Positions 1-9,485 of a DNA stretch of 64,000 nucleotides are shown piece by piece. Numbering within the stretch: the first letter of the stretch is position 1; every line of letters starts with the position of its first letter. The DNA lies in assembly GCA_026982695.1 (NCBI GenBank), contig JALSGS010000052.1:1-64000 (forward strand). Direction: 5' to 3'. A program made the position numbers and the translations under genes. The stretch comes from Saprospiraceae bacterium (GTDB taxonomy: Bacteria > Bacteroidota > Bacteroidia > Chitinophagales > Saprospiraceae). Below the pieces are notes generated by a model. It saw only the letters and a list, made by a program, of their open reading frames with translations. It was not told the origin of the DNA and did not search any database.

Positions 1-560
1 AACTCAAGTTTCGGTAGTCACAAGCAATTGATTCAAGTTAAAGATTTTCAGTATTTCGTTGTCTTTTAGAACTGCTGAGACTATCTTCTTTTTTACATCT
101 ATACCCAAACCGAAATGGTTTGGGATATTTACAACTCACAAACCAGCGAAAGATAAGAAGTTTGGGAGGCGTCAGTCTCGCAAACCACTTCGCCATGAGT
201 ATAAATCGAAAAATCTCGGATATTTGGCCAACCACGCCTTTGAGCCGGCACAAACTCAAAGAAGTGCTTTGTGGATTAATTTGTATATTGTATCGGGCGT
301 TGGTTAGTTTTTTAGTATGTTAAATTTTTTATGATGCAGGCCACTCCTGCTTTTATTCCTTAAAACTTGAGTGCACTTGCTTTTTGATTAGGGGCATACA
401 GAGGTATGGTGGCACTTTGGGGAGGGGATGCGCACACTCGTGTTGGGCTTTGGCACTGCTGGCGAGGGGTCTACAAATGTAGTCACAGACTTTTTCCATT
501 AGTTGTTGAGGGGACGCTGCTTACCAATTCTCTGCACTTTTATTGTTGTATGCGGAGTTG
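1..560. other. Left-edge stretch with no recognisable gene
   Basis: No convincing coding sequence is visible. Short overlapping open frames on both strands share this DNA and none resembles a known family. The first 69 bases are open on the plus strand and end in TAG, so they could be the tail of a gene lying outside the window, but 22 codons are too few to judge. A perfect 8-bp hairpin (CCCAAACC, loop GAAAT, GGTTTGGG) sits at 104-124. It has no T-run on the correct side for a clear terminator. Confidence 0.5.
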
Positions 561-1955
561 TTATGTGAGGTGTACTTTTTCGCCCAGCTTAGGGATCTCG
601 ATTTGCTGGTGCCCGTGTTGGTATAAGAGCTGCTGCAAAGCAGTTTGTTTGTCGTATTCGCCATGGACGAGGAAAATTTTTTGCGTATGCTCTCTTTGAT
701 TTTTTACAAAATCGAGAATCTCGTGGCGATCGGCGTGGGCGCTGAAGGAGTCCATGATTACCACCTCGGCCAGCACCTGTTTCCATTCGCCGAAGAGGCG
801 CAAGCGTTTGGCGCCAGCCCGCAATTGACCGCCGGGTGTGTCTGGTGTGCAGTATCCTACGATGAGTATGGTGTTTTGAGGATTTTCGATGGCGTGGAAT
901 AAGTGGTGCTTGACACGGCCAGCCTGCATCATGCCTGCCGAACTGATAATCACACAGGGCTCTTTGCTGTAATTGAGTGCTTTACTGGCTGCTACACTTC
1001 GGATGTAGGTCAGCCCGTTGAAGCCAAAGGGGTTGTCGTCGATGAGCAAATAGGTTTCCAGCTCTTCGTCGTAGCATTCGGGATGTGCGCCGTAGATGGT
1101 GGTGGCATTTACTGCCAATGGACTATCTACGTAGACGGGAATTCGGGGCAGGTGCCCATCGGTAGCCAGTTGATCGAGCATATATACGATTTCTTGGGTG
1201 CGGCCCACGCTGAAGGCTGGAATGAGCACGCGTCCTTTTTTTTCCAAGCAAGTATGACGGATGACTTTTAGGAGCCGTTCTATTTCGCGAGGCTTTTCTT
1301 CGTGGTCTTTGTCGCCATAGGTAGATTCGCAGATGAGATAATCTACAGGGGGCATGGGTTGAGGATCGCGCAAGATCGGACGATTGGGGCGGCCAATGTC
1401 GCCAGTGAAGCCGATAGTGTAGTGGCAATGGCCCTGCCGGATGCGCAGCGTCACACTTGCACTACCTAAAATGTGTCCTGCATCTCGAAACAGTACTTCC
1501 ACATCGGGGCGCAGCTTGAACCACTGATTGTAGCCGTAGCTGGCAAAGAGGCCCATAGTGCGGTGCACGTCTTCTTTGGTGTACAGCGGTTGTAGTGGCT
1601 CTTTAGGCTTGTGTTTTCGGTTGTAGTATTCGGCATCGTATTGCTGAATATGTGCCGAGTCGAGCAGCATGATAGCACACAAGCTCCGCGTGGCATGAGT
1701 GCTGTAGATAATGCCTTCGTATCCATCTTTGACGAGCTTGGGCAGGCGCCCGCTGTGGTCGATGTGGGCGTGAGAGAGGATGACAGCATCGAGCGCTTCG
1801 GGTTTGAAAAACCACTTTTTGTTAAAGCCTTTCATCTCATTTTCGTGTCCCTGGTATAGGCCACAGTCGAGCAAGATCGTGTAGCCGTCGTCAAGTGTGA
1901 TCAGATGAGCACTGCCCGTTACCGTGCGCGCTGCCCCGCAAAATTGTATGTGCAT
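561..1955 (-). CDS. MBL-fold beta-CASP metallo-hydrolase (RNA-processing exonuclease family)
   Basis: A 464-residue protein of the metallo-beta-lactamase/beta-CASP family that includes CPSF-73-like and bacterial YsaA-like nucleases. The Zn-binding HxHxDH motif is at residues 62-67 (HAHIDH). Further metal-binding positions lie in the GHILGSA and FTGDIGR segments, and the C-terminal RMMBL-type motifs SAHADRHEI and LVHGE are present. The predicted role is metal-dependent RNA hydrolysis in the cytoplasm; substrate unknown. The frame extends 24 codons further upstream, but the ATG at 1955 begins directly with the conserved strand MHIQFCGAARTVTGS and is preferred. The gene stands alone and is divergent from lysS, with about 266 bp between them. 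Confidence 0.88.
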   Translation of the reverse strand: MHIQFCGAARTVTGSAHLITLDDGYTILLDCGLYQGHENEMKGFNKKWFFKPEALDAVILSHAHIDHSGRLPKLVKDGYEGIIYSTHATRSLCAIMLLDSAHIQQYDAEYYNRKHKPKEPLQPLYTKEDVHRTMGLFASYGYNQWFKLRPDVEVLFRDAGHILGSASVTLRIRQGHCHYTIGFTGDIGRPNRPILRDPQPMPPVDYLICESTYGDKDHEEKPREIERLLKVIRHTCLEKKGRVLIPAFSVGRTQEIVYMLDQLATDGHLPRIPVYVDSPLAVNATTIYGAHPECYDEELETYLLIDDNPFGFNGLTYIRSVAASKALNYSKEPCVIISSAGMMQAGRVKHHLFHAIENPQNTILIVGYCTPDTPGGQLRAGAKRLRLFGEWKQVLAEVVIMDSFSAHADRHEILDFVKNQREHTQKIFLVHGEYDKQTALQQLLYQHGHQQIEIPKLGEKVHLT

Positions 1956-2143
1956 CAGCCTGTTGTTTTGTGCTTGTCGGCAAATGGCCACACTCCCGAT
2001 GGAGCGGGAAGTGATCGCTTTGAGCACAACACTTCCAAAACTAAATGATTTGCACAGGATAATTGCTTTTTCAAATAGCTGTAGTGCAAGGTAGCATTTT
2101 CACTTTAAAAAATGGCCTTGTCAGTTCCTTAATGTCGAAATTG

Positions 2144-2151
2144 TATTTTTG
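2144..2151 (+). promoter_or_regulatory. Candidate -7 element of lysS promoter
   Basis: TATTTTTG matches the Bacteroidota sigma-A -7 consensus TAnnTTTG. A TTG at 2118-2120 is a possible -33 element, with a spacing of 23 bases. It lies about 70 bases upstream of the lysS start. Confidence 0.45.
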
Positions 2152-2221
2152 CGCAACTTTTCGCAGTGTAGCCTTTTTGATTCAATAGTTTCATTTTCAA
2201 AATACAAGCGATACACCTATC

Positions 2222-3769
2222 ATGACGGAACACAGGCCGCGCCAGCTTTCCGAACAAGAGCGCATACGAAGAAACAATTTGCAGAAAATCCGGCAAATGG
2301 GCATTGATCCTTATCCGCCCCATCAATATCCCGTGACGCATCATGCAGCACAGATCAGGGCGCAATTCAAAGACGAAGAAGCCGAACAATGGCAAGAGGT
2401 AAGCTTGGCCGGCCGCTTGATGACGCGCCGCATCATGGGCAAGGCTTCTTTTGCCGAGCTACAGGACAGCACGGGGCGCATCCAGATCTATGTGGCGCGT
2501 GACGAAATTTGCCCTGGTGCGCAGAAAGACTTGTACAATCTGCTGTTTAAGAAATACCTCGACTTAGGCGACATCATCGGCGTTAAGGGGTACGTGTTTC
2601 GCACGCGTATGGGCGAGGTGACGATACACGTCAAAGAGCTCAAATTGCTGAGCAAATCGTTGCGGCCTTTGCCAGTGGTGAAGGTCGATGCTGAAGGCAA
2701 AGTGCACGATGCTTTCACTGATCTAGAGCAGCGCTATCGCATGCGCTATGTCGACCTGATCGTCAATCCACATGTGCGCGACATTTTCGTCAAGCGCACG
2801 CGCATTATTCAGAGCATGAGACGCTTTTTTGATGCCCGTGGCTGGCTCGAAGTAGAGACACCAGTGTTGCAGCCCATCCACGGGGGTGCAGCAGCTCGGC
2901 CCTTCAAGACGCATCACAACGCACTGGATATTCCCCTGTACTTGCGCATTGCCAATGAACTATATCTAAAGCGCCTCATCGTAGGGGGCTACGAGGGCGT
3001 GTATGAAATTGGCAAGATGTTTCGCAACGAGGGCATGGACCGCACCCATAATCCGGAGTTTACCAGTATGGAGCTCTATGTAGCCTGGAAGGACTACCTC
3101 TGGATGATGGAAATGGTGGAACAGCTACTGGAAACCATTGCCCGCGAAGTGACAGGAGATACGCGTGTACAGATAGGCGAACAGGTAGTCGACTTCAAGG
3201 CGCCTTATCGCCGCTTGCCCATGTTTGAGGCCATTCAAGAGTATGCTAGTATCGATATTAGTGGCATGGGTGAAACAGCGCTACGGCAGGTGGCCGAAGA
3301 GTTGGGACTTGAAGTAGATGATTCTATGGGTAAAGGTAAGCTCATCGACGAGATCTTCAGTGAGACTGTCGAGCCCCACCTCATCCAGCCTACGTTTATC
3401 ACCGATTACCCCATAGAGATGACGCCTTTGGCTAAGAAGCATAGGTCAAAGCCAGGGCTAGTTGAGCGCTTTGAGCTGTTCGTCAATCGCAAGGAAATTG
3501 CCAATGCCTATACCGAACTCAATGACCCCATTGACCAGCGCCAGCGATTTGAAGAGCAGCTTCGCTTGGCACAGCGCGGCGATGAGGAAGCTATGGTTTT
3601 GGACGAAGATTTTTTGCGGGCGCTGGAGTTTGGCATGCCACCTACTTCGGGCTTGGGTATCGGTATCGATCGCCTCACCATGTTGTTGACCAACCAAGAT
3701 TCAATCCAGGAAGTCATCTTTTTCCCACAGATGAAACCCGAACGAAAGGCAGGCGATGAAGAAGAATGA
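2222..3769 (+). CDS. lysS: Lysyl-tRNA synthetase, class II
   Basis: A 515-residue class II aminoacyl-tRNA synthetase that charges tRNA-Lys. The N-terminal OB-fold anticodon-binding domain spans roughly residues 50-160 ([26 protein letters not shown]). The class II core follows, with motif 2 ([16 protein letters not shown]) and motif 3 ([14 protein letters not shown]). The length is normal for bacterial LysS. Translation starts at the ATG at 2222, one base after a run lacking any Shine-Dalgarno, as is usual in Bacteroidota. It reads away from the beta-CASP gene and is followed by gcvH on the same strand after about 140 bp. Confidence 0.97.
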   Translation: MTEHRPRQLSEQERIRRNNLQKIRQMGIDPYPPHQYPVTHHAAQIRAQFKDEEAEQWQEVSLAGRLMTRRIMGKASFAELQDSTGRIQIYVARDEICPGAQKDLYNLLFKKYLDLGDIIGVKGYVFRTRMGEVTIHVKELKLLSKSLRPLPVVKVDAEGKVHDAFTDLEQRYRMRYVDLIVNPHVRDIFVKRTRIIQSMRRFFDARGWLEVETPVLQPIHGGAAARPFKTHHNALDIPLYLRIANELYLKRLIVGGYEGVYEIGKMFRNEGMDRTHNPEFTSMELYVAWKDYLWMMEMVEQLLETIAREVTGDTRVQIGEQVVDFKAPYRRLPMFEAIQEYASIDISGMGETALRQVAEELGLEVDDSMGKGKLIDEIFSETVEPHLIQPTFITDYPIEMTPLAKKHRSKPGLVERFELFVNRKEIANAYTELNDPIDQRQRFEEQLRLAQRGDEEAMVLDEDFLRALEFGMPPTSGLGIGIDRLTMLLTNQDSIQEVIFFPQMKPERKAGDEEE

Positions 3770-3910
3770 GCACCATAGTGGATGCTACGAGGAGTGTGAT
3801 CTCTTTTTGATCGGAAAAAAGTGTCAGGTGTGCAGTTGCCAAGTCAAAATAAATTATTTTCGCACCGTTATCTGACCAACCAAATTACTTCATTTAATTC
3901 GGAAGAACTA

Positions 3911-4306
3911 ATGAATATTCCCCCGGACTTGCGCTACGCTGAAGATCACGAGTGGGTACGCGTAGTTGAAGATGGCAAAACGGCATATGTAGGTATTTCT
4001 GATTTTGCGCAAAGCGAATTGGGAGAGATCGTATATGTGGAAGTAGATACTGTAGGTGAGACTCTCCAAAAAGGAGATGTGTTTGGCACTGTGGAGGCCG
4101 TGAAAACCACTTCTGATTTGATCATGCCCATTAGCGGAAAAGTACTTGAATTCAATCCTGAGCTAGATGAAAGCGAAGGCGACAACCCCACTTTACTCAA
4201 TGAAGACCCCTATGGCAAAGGTTGGATCATCAAAGTAGAAATGACTAACCCTGCCGAGGTAGACGAATTGCTCGATGCAGCTGCCTATGAGCGATTGATC
4301 GGATAA
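3911..4306 (+). CDS. gcvH: Glycine cleavage system H protein
   Basis: A 131-residue lipoyl carrier protein that shuttles the aminomethyl group of glycine between the P, T and L proteins. The lipoyl-lysine is Lys65 in [12 protein letters not shown], and the flanking hammerhead fold ([25 protein letters not shown]) is typical. An in-frame extension of 30 codons exists upstream, but family members start at [15 protein letters not shown], so the ATG at 3911 is chosen. A TATTTTCG at 3855-3862 with TTG at 3836 is a plausible promoter. No gcvP or gcvT is adjacent, so the genes of this system are dispersed here. Confidence 0.96.
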   Translation: MNIPPDLRYAEDHEWVRVVEDGKTAYVGISDFAQSELGEIVYVEVDTVGETLQKGDVFGTVEAVKTTSDLIMPISGKVLEFNPELDESEGDNPTLLNEDPYGKGWIIKVEMTNPAEVDELLDAAAYERLIG

Positions 4307-4478
4307 TTTTTTACCTATGTCCATACACCATTTTGGTGAATACGTGCATCTCAATGGATAGATGGAAGAATGTGGTACAGATGTGTACAACAATGAAAGT
4401 TGAAAGTTTATTTTTTAATAATAGAAAGGCGCCCAGTGCGGCAATATGTGGCCACTGGTACTTAAGACGGAGTGAGTG

Positions 4479-4862
4479 ATGAGATTGAATGCGTCTAAGC
4501 TGCTTCGTTTTGAGTATGGATTTTTGCTTCCAGCCATAGGTTGGGGCATTGGGATTAGCACTTTGTCGCTTAGTAGGGGTGTATCTTTGCCCCAAGTGCT
4601 GTGGTCGCCCGATAAGATTGCCCATTTGGGGAGCTATGCGATTTGGGCCATTGCATGGGCTTGGGGTAGCTACCGAGCCCGATTGAGGTGGGCGCTTGGG
4701 TACATCGCATTGGGGTGTACGTTGTGGGGGCTGTTTTTAGAAGGCGTACAGGGTACATTGCCATGGCGCACCTTCGAGTGGGGCAACGCAGTAGCTAATG
4801 CATTGGGCGCAGTGTTAGGAGTTAGTGTATATTATTATTTTTTTCATTATAAAACGACCTGA
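4479..4862 (+). CDS. VanZ-like family membrane protein
   Basis: A 127-residue integral membrane protein with about four hydrophobic segments. It has the VanZ-like signature: a first helix, then SPDKIAHLGSYAIWA, then an acidic residue in the third helix (GLFLEGVQGTLPWRTFEWGNAVANALGAVLG). VanZ-like proteins are small membrane proteins of largely unknown function; teicoplanin resistance is documented only for the founding member. GTG at 4476 directly precedes the ATG at 4479 and the ATG is chosen. The stop codon ends one base before the ATG of the first TonB gene at 4864, so the two are probably cotranscribed. Confidence 0.8.
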   Translation: MRLNASKLLRFEYGFLLPAIGWGIGISTLSLSRGVSLPQVLWSPDKIAHLGSYAIWAIAWAWGSYRARLRWALGYIALGCTLWGLFLEGVQGTLPWRTFEWGNAVANALGAVLGVSVYYYFFHYKTT

Positions 4863-4863
4863 T

Positions 4864-5763
<900 letters not shown>

Positions 5764-5804
5764 GATGCGGTGAGTATGCATCTGTAAAAAAGCATTGTCC
5801 TTTA

Positions 5805-5844
5805 TGCGGCAACATGCAGCAGACGCGTGTTGCCGTATTTTTTT
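5805..5844 (+). terminator. Rho-independent terminator after TonB copy 1
   Basis: A 10-bp stem (TGCGGCAACA pairing with TGTTGCCGTA, one G-U), a 13-base loop and seven T residues lie 41 bases downstream of the stop codon. Confidence 0.8.
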
Positions 5845-5969
5845 GCTGTTGTCAAATCGCACTGCATGCATTGACGGATGTCATAGCACATACATGTGTC
5901 TTGCGCTTCATCTTGAGCTACACATGCCTTTAGTGCGCGAATAATTGATTCACCTCAAAAAGAAGCGCT

Positions 5970-6883
5970 ATGAAAATGGCAGTAAGTCTTCAAGTATTGA
6001 TATGGGCGATGGTCGGGCTTGTGGGGCTTGTGTTTTTGATCATTTTGATCATGCGTCATCTTTTGTACAAGCGCAGCGAGCAGTTGTTGCGTCAGAAGCA
6101 TCGTAAAGGTCAGGGGCTACATGCCTACACTTCTGAGCGAACTAAATATGCAGAAGTTGATGCCTATCAGTTTAGCCCATTGTTTTTCAAGCTGGGATTA
6201 GCAGCTACGCTCATTTTAGCCATCTTGGCTTTTAGTTGGACTACTTTTGGGAAAAGAGTAGATGTGCGCCAGTATATGGACACACTTGAGCAAGACATCG
6301 AAGTAGCACCACCGCGCACGACCGAGCCACCGCCGCCTCCACCCCCACCTCCACCTCCCGTAATCCAAGAGGTGCCCAACGAATTGATCACGGATGAAGA
6401 AGAAGTGGAGTTTGTAGATCAGTCGGTAGACCGAGAAACAGTCATCGAGCGCCCGCAACCGATATAGTGGAAAAGAGGGTAGCACCTCCTCTACCCCCAC
6501 CACCGCCTCCACCCAAAAAAGAACCAGACGAGATTTTTAAGGTAGTGGAAGAGATGCCCACGTTTCCAGGCTGTGCGCACATTGCCGATAAAGCTGAGCG
6601 CAGAACTTGTGTAGACCAGAAACTGCTGGAGTTTGTCTACAGTAATATTAAATATCCCGTATTGGCCCGTGAAAATGGCGTACAAGGCCTCGTGGTAGTC
6701 AACTTTGTGGTGGAAAAGGACGGCAGCATTACCGATATTCAGATAGTACGTGATATTGGTGCTGGCTGTGGTCAGGAAGCTGTGCGAATCGTGAAGATGA
6801 TGCCCAAGTGGAATCCGGGCAAGCAACGGGGGCGCCCTGTGCGAGTACGTTTTACGCTACCTATTCGCTTTAAGCTGGAATGA
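5970..6883 (+). pseudogene. TonB-family gene, copy 2 of 3, interrupted by a frameshift
   Basis: Two adjacent frames together make one TonB-family protein parallel to copies 1 and 3. The first part (5970-6467) encodes both membrane segments, polyproline run 1 and the acidic linker, ending at VIERPQPI followed by TAG. The second (from GTG at 6467) resumes in another frame with VEKRVAPPLPPPPPPP and the complete TonB C-terminal domain to 6883. Removing two bases from the AT-repeat at 6461-6466 (gatata to gata) restores one continuous frame. The sequence on both sides stays well conserved, so the lesion is recent or is a sequencing or assembly error. This copy has diverged more than the outer two (for example MKMAVSLQVLIWAMVG at the start). 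Confidence 0.8.
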
Positions 6884-7017
6884 GCAGGATCACGTGCTTT
6901 TGTAGCACTATATAGTGTTTGTTACTAACAAATTATTGCGTATCTTAGAGGTATCGCCATTACTGGGGGTGCGAGCAGGTGGCCACAACTGCATGGTTTC
7001 ACCAAAATTGGCCCCTT

Positions 7018-7917
7018 ATGGATCTCTCCGTTTCTGCTCAAGTTCTGGTATGGTCGCTGATTGGTGTGTTGGCCTTTGTGTTGGGGCTGATCTTTGTAAT
7101 GCGCTATGTGTTGCAAAAGCGCAGCGAAGAGCTGCTTCAAGGCAAACGTCAGCACAAACGCACAGGCCATCCGCTTGAAGAACATGCCAAATATTCAGAA
7201 GTAGATGCCTTTAGCCTGAGTGGTACCTTTTTCAATTTTGGTATGTTAGCAGCTTTGGCACTGACTATTCTGGCCTTCAGCTGGACTACTTACGAAAAGA
7301 AGGTGGATATTAGCCAGTACTTGGACACACTTGAGGAAGACATCGAAGTAGAGCCACCACGTACGGCAGAGCCCCCTCCACCTCCGCCACCACCACCGCC
7401 ACCGGTGATTGAGGAAGTGCCTGAGGAGCTCATCACTGAAGAAGAAGACATAGAGTTTGTAGACCAATCGGTAGAAGATGAGACCGTAATCGAGCGGCCA
7501 GATCCCGTCGTTGATGCACCGCCGCCCCCGCCACCACCACCGCCCCCAAAAAAGGAGCCGGATGAAATCTTCAAGGTGGTAGAAGAAATGCCCACATTTC
7601 CTGGTTGTGAACATATTACCGACAAGGCTGCCCGAAAGGCGTGCGTAGACCAGAAATTGCTCGAATTCATCTATAGCAATATCAAGTATCCGGCTATCGC
7701 TCGAGAGAACGGTGTAGAGGGCATGGTGGTGATCACTTTTGTGGTGGAAAAAGACGGTAGCATTACAGATGCGCGTATTGCCCGCGATATTGGCGCAGGT
7801 TGTGGTCAGGAAGCGCTTCGCGTGGTGAAGATGATGCCCAAGTGGAACCCGGGCAAGCAGCGTGGCCGTCCGGTGCGTGTACAGTTCAACTTACCCATTC
7901 GCTTCAAGCTTGAGTAA
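7018..7917 (+). CDS. TonB-family energy transducer, copy 3 of 3
   Basis: A 299-residue paralogue of copy 1 with the same plan: membrane segment, basic loop, second membrane segment, Pro11 run, acidic linker, Pro10 run, TonB C-terminal domain. About 14 residues differ from copy 1, concentrated at residues 2-4, in the linker and in the segment after PTFPGCE. Long tracts are nearly identical at the DNA level (for example 7046-7125 against 4896-4975), while neighbouring stretches differ at many synonymous sites, a mosaic that suggests gene conversion. The start at 7018 matches copy 1. The likely role is energising TonB-dependent receptors; the partner receptor is unknown. Confidence 0.9.
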   Translation: MDLSVSAQVLVWSLIGVLAFVLGLIFVMRYVLQKRSEELLQGKRQHKRTGHPLEEHAKYSEVDAFSLSGTFFNFGMLAALALTILAFSWTTYEKKVDISQYLDTLEEDIEVEPPRTAEPPPPPPPPPPPVIEEVPEELITEEEDIEFVDQSVEDETVIERPDPVVDAPPPPPPPPPPKKEPDEIFKVVEEMPTFPGCEHITDKAARKACVDQKLLEFIYSNIKYPAIARENGVEGMVVITFVVEKDGSITDARIARDIGAGCGQEALRVVKMMPKWNPGKQRGRPVRVQFNLPIRFKLE

Positions 7918-7947
7918 CAAGTTAAGTCCTTATCAGGTCTGTGCAGT

Positions 7948-7980
7948 GCGGCCGTTCCGTAAAGGAATGGCCGCTTTTTT
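7948..7980 (+). terminator. Rho-independent terminator closing the TonB array
   Basis: An 11-bp stem GCGGCCGTTCC/GGAATGGCCGC (one G-U pair), a 5-base loop and six T residues, beginning 31 bases after the stop of TonB copy 3. It separates the array from the pterin-synthase-like gene. Confidence 0.9.
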
Positions 7981-8038
7981 GTATAAGGATCTTTCTGCCT
8001 GCTTTTGTGCATTATCTTGGCAGGCAAAAAGTCATTTT

Positions 8039-8422
8039 ATGTACCGTGTATGCGTGCGCAAACACATCATGATTGCCCATAGCTTGCCCCATCCTGCCTT
8101 TGGTCCGGCTCAACGGCTACATGGTGCTACTTATATAGTGGATGCCATTTTTTCCAGTGCACAGCTCAATGAGCAACAGGTAGTAATCGATATTGGTCTG
8201 GCGCTTGAGTTGCTTGAGCGCGTATTGCGTCCATTGGATTATCAAAACTTGGACGAATTGCCGCAGTTTGCGGGTAAGTTGACAACTACAGAATTTTTGG
8301 CTCGGTATATTCACGAGCAACTGTGTAATGAGTTGGCAGGTCGTTTCGAGGGGCACTTGCGCGTTGTGCTGGGTGAATCGCATATTGCGTGGGCTTCGTA
8401 TGAGGGGCCAGTGAAAGTGTAA
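8039..8422 (+). CDS. 6-pyruvoyl-tetrahydropterin synthase/QueD-like protein with altered active site
   Basis: A 127-residue member of the PTPS/QueD T-fold superfamily. Alignment by eye to E. coli QueD retains two Zn-ligand histidines (His14 in MIAHSLP and His28 in RLHGA). The third ligand is Ala30 where the family has LHGH, the catalytic Cys of the KCxxLHGH segment is absent (PAQRLHG), and the LDHH catalytic His becomes LDYQ. The C-terminal catalytic Glu is kept in GESHIAWASYEG (Glu113), with an extra His115. It is therefore unlikely to perform the standard reaction. The ATG at 8039 gives a normal T-fold N-terminus. It is followed after 5 bases by the glycosyltransferase, so the genes are an operon. 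Confidence 0.78.
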   Translation: MYRVCVRKHIMIAHSLPHPAFGPAQRLHGATYIVDAIFSSAQLNEQQVVIDIGLALELLERVLRPLDYQNLDELPQFAGKLTTTEFLARYIHEQLCNELAGRFEGHLRVVLGESHIAWASYEGPVKV

Positions 8423-8427
8423 GGAGC

Positions 8428-9399
8428 ATGGCAGAGTGTGTACTACAGGTAGTGGCACCTCGGCCTCAGTCATTTGTGTCGGGAGGGAATAAATACAACT
8501 GGCACTTGGCTCAGGAGCTCCACGATTTGGGGGTTGAGGTGGTGTGGTGTACCCACACACGGCCACATGCCCAGTGGCCTGCTTTGTGGGATAGCCTGTG
8601 GATGGACAGGTATTTGGGCGAATTTTCCTCGCCACAATGGGTGGTGGTACATCATCTCCAATGGTTGTGGTCCGAATCACCCGTGCCGCGGCAAAGAGAG
8701 TGCGAGTTGTTGGCTCGCTTTGACGGAGCAATCGTCACCAGCCCATTTACACGTGAGGAGCTATTGCGCTCGGGGCTGGCACAGCCCATAATAGTAGCGC
8801 CACCGGGAGTAGAAATTGTGCGTCCTGCAAATTGGCGACCTCAGCCTTGGCCGCCTCGATTGTTGTGGATAGGGAACTTGATTCGGCGCAAGCGCTTGGC
8901 TGAATGGCTGCAGTTGTTGGCCGTGCATGTGGATTATCTGGCAGCCACGGAGGTACAACTCTTCGTGTTGGGCGACGATTCGCTGGACGTCACCTATGCT
9001 CAGCAGTGCCATCAGCTGATGGCGCAGCTCAATGCCAATGCGACAAAGCCTTGGATACACTACTGTGGCGTAGTGAGTACGGATCGGATACCCCAGTTTT
9101 TGGCTCAAGCCAACCTCTTTGTGTCTACTTCTGCTATGGAAACCTGGGGCATGGCTATTGCTGAGGCTGCTGCTTTTGGCCTACCTGTATGGATATGTCG
9201 GGGTGGTTTTGCCGATAGGCATTTGGAAATGGGGGCGGTAGGGCAGGCTTTCGACTCGCCTCAAGCGCTTACTGAAGCGTTGTTGCAACTCGACGAGGCT
9301 GCCCTGTTGGCTTGGCAGCAAAGTGCTTTAAATGCACACCCGAATTATCCATCATGGCGGTGTACTGCCCAAAAGATAAAGAAAGCGCTTTTGGGATAG
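8428..9399 (+). CDS. Glycosyltransferase family 4 protein
   Basis: A 323-residue GT-B fold protein. The N-terminal half opens with a Rossmann strand and a glycine-rich acceptor loop (SGGNKYNWHLAQEL). The C-terminal half has the GT4 donor-site features RLLWIGNLIRRKRL and the EX7E-type segment around METWGMAIAEAAAFGLP. It should transfer a sugar from a nucleotide donor to an unknown acceptor. It sits 5 bases after the pterin-synthase-like gene and before a methyltransferase. From memory, the same trio of families (PTPS-like with LHGA, GT4, methyltransferase) is adjacent in many Actinobacteria, so a small-molecule rather than a cell-wall product is a reasonable inference. Confidence 0.85.
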   Translation: MAECVLQVVAPRPQSFVSGGNKYNWHLAQELHDLGVEVVWCTHTRPHAQWPALWDSLWMDRYLGEFSSPQWVVVHHLQWLWSESPVPRQRECELLARFDGAIVTSPFTREELLRSGLAQPIIVAPPGVEIVRPANWRPQPWPPRLLWIGNLIRRKRLAEWLQLLAVHVDYLAATEVQLFVLGDDSLDVTYAQQCHQLMAQLNANATKPWIHYCGVVSTDRIPQFLAQANLFVSTSAMETWGMAIAEAAAFGLPVWICRGGFADRHLEMGAVGQAFDSPQALTEALLQLDEAALLAWQQSALNAHPNYPSWRCTAQKIKKALLG

Positions 9400-9431
9400 C
9401 GTGCATGCCTCACACGGATTAGGCACAGATG

Positions 9432-9454
9432 CCGAAAATCGCATAGATTTTCGG
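9432..9454. repeat. Perfect 9-bp inverted repeat between the glycosyltransferase and methyltransferase genes
   Basis: CCGAAAATC, loop GCATA, GATTTTCGG. There is no T-run on either side, so it is not a standard terminator. It could be an operator or a processing hairpin 31 bases upstream of the methyltransferase start. Confidence 0.6.
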
Positions 9455-9485
9455 TCAGTTTTAGAAGATACGCAAATTGTCTTTG

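Noticed and set aside
104-124. 8-bp hairpin near the left edge as a terminator
   Set aside because: Downstream bases on the plus strand are not T-rich, and on the minus strand an A-rich stretch follows; no gene end lies nearby.
6455-6475. Programmed -1 ribosomal frameshift in TonB copy 2
   Set aside because: No slippery heptamer precedes the stop and no obvious stimulatory hairpin follows; paralogues need no frameshift. A 2-bp indel explains the sequence better.
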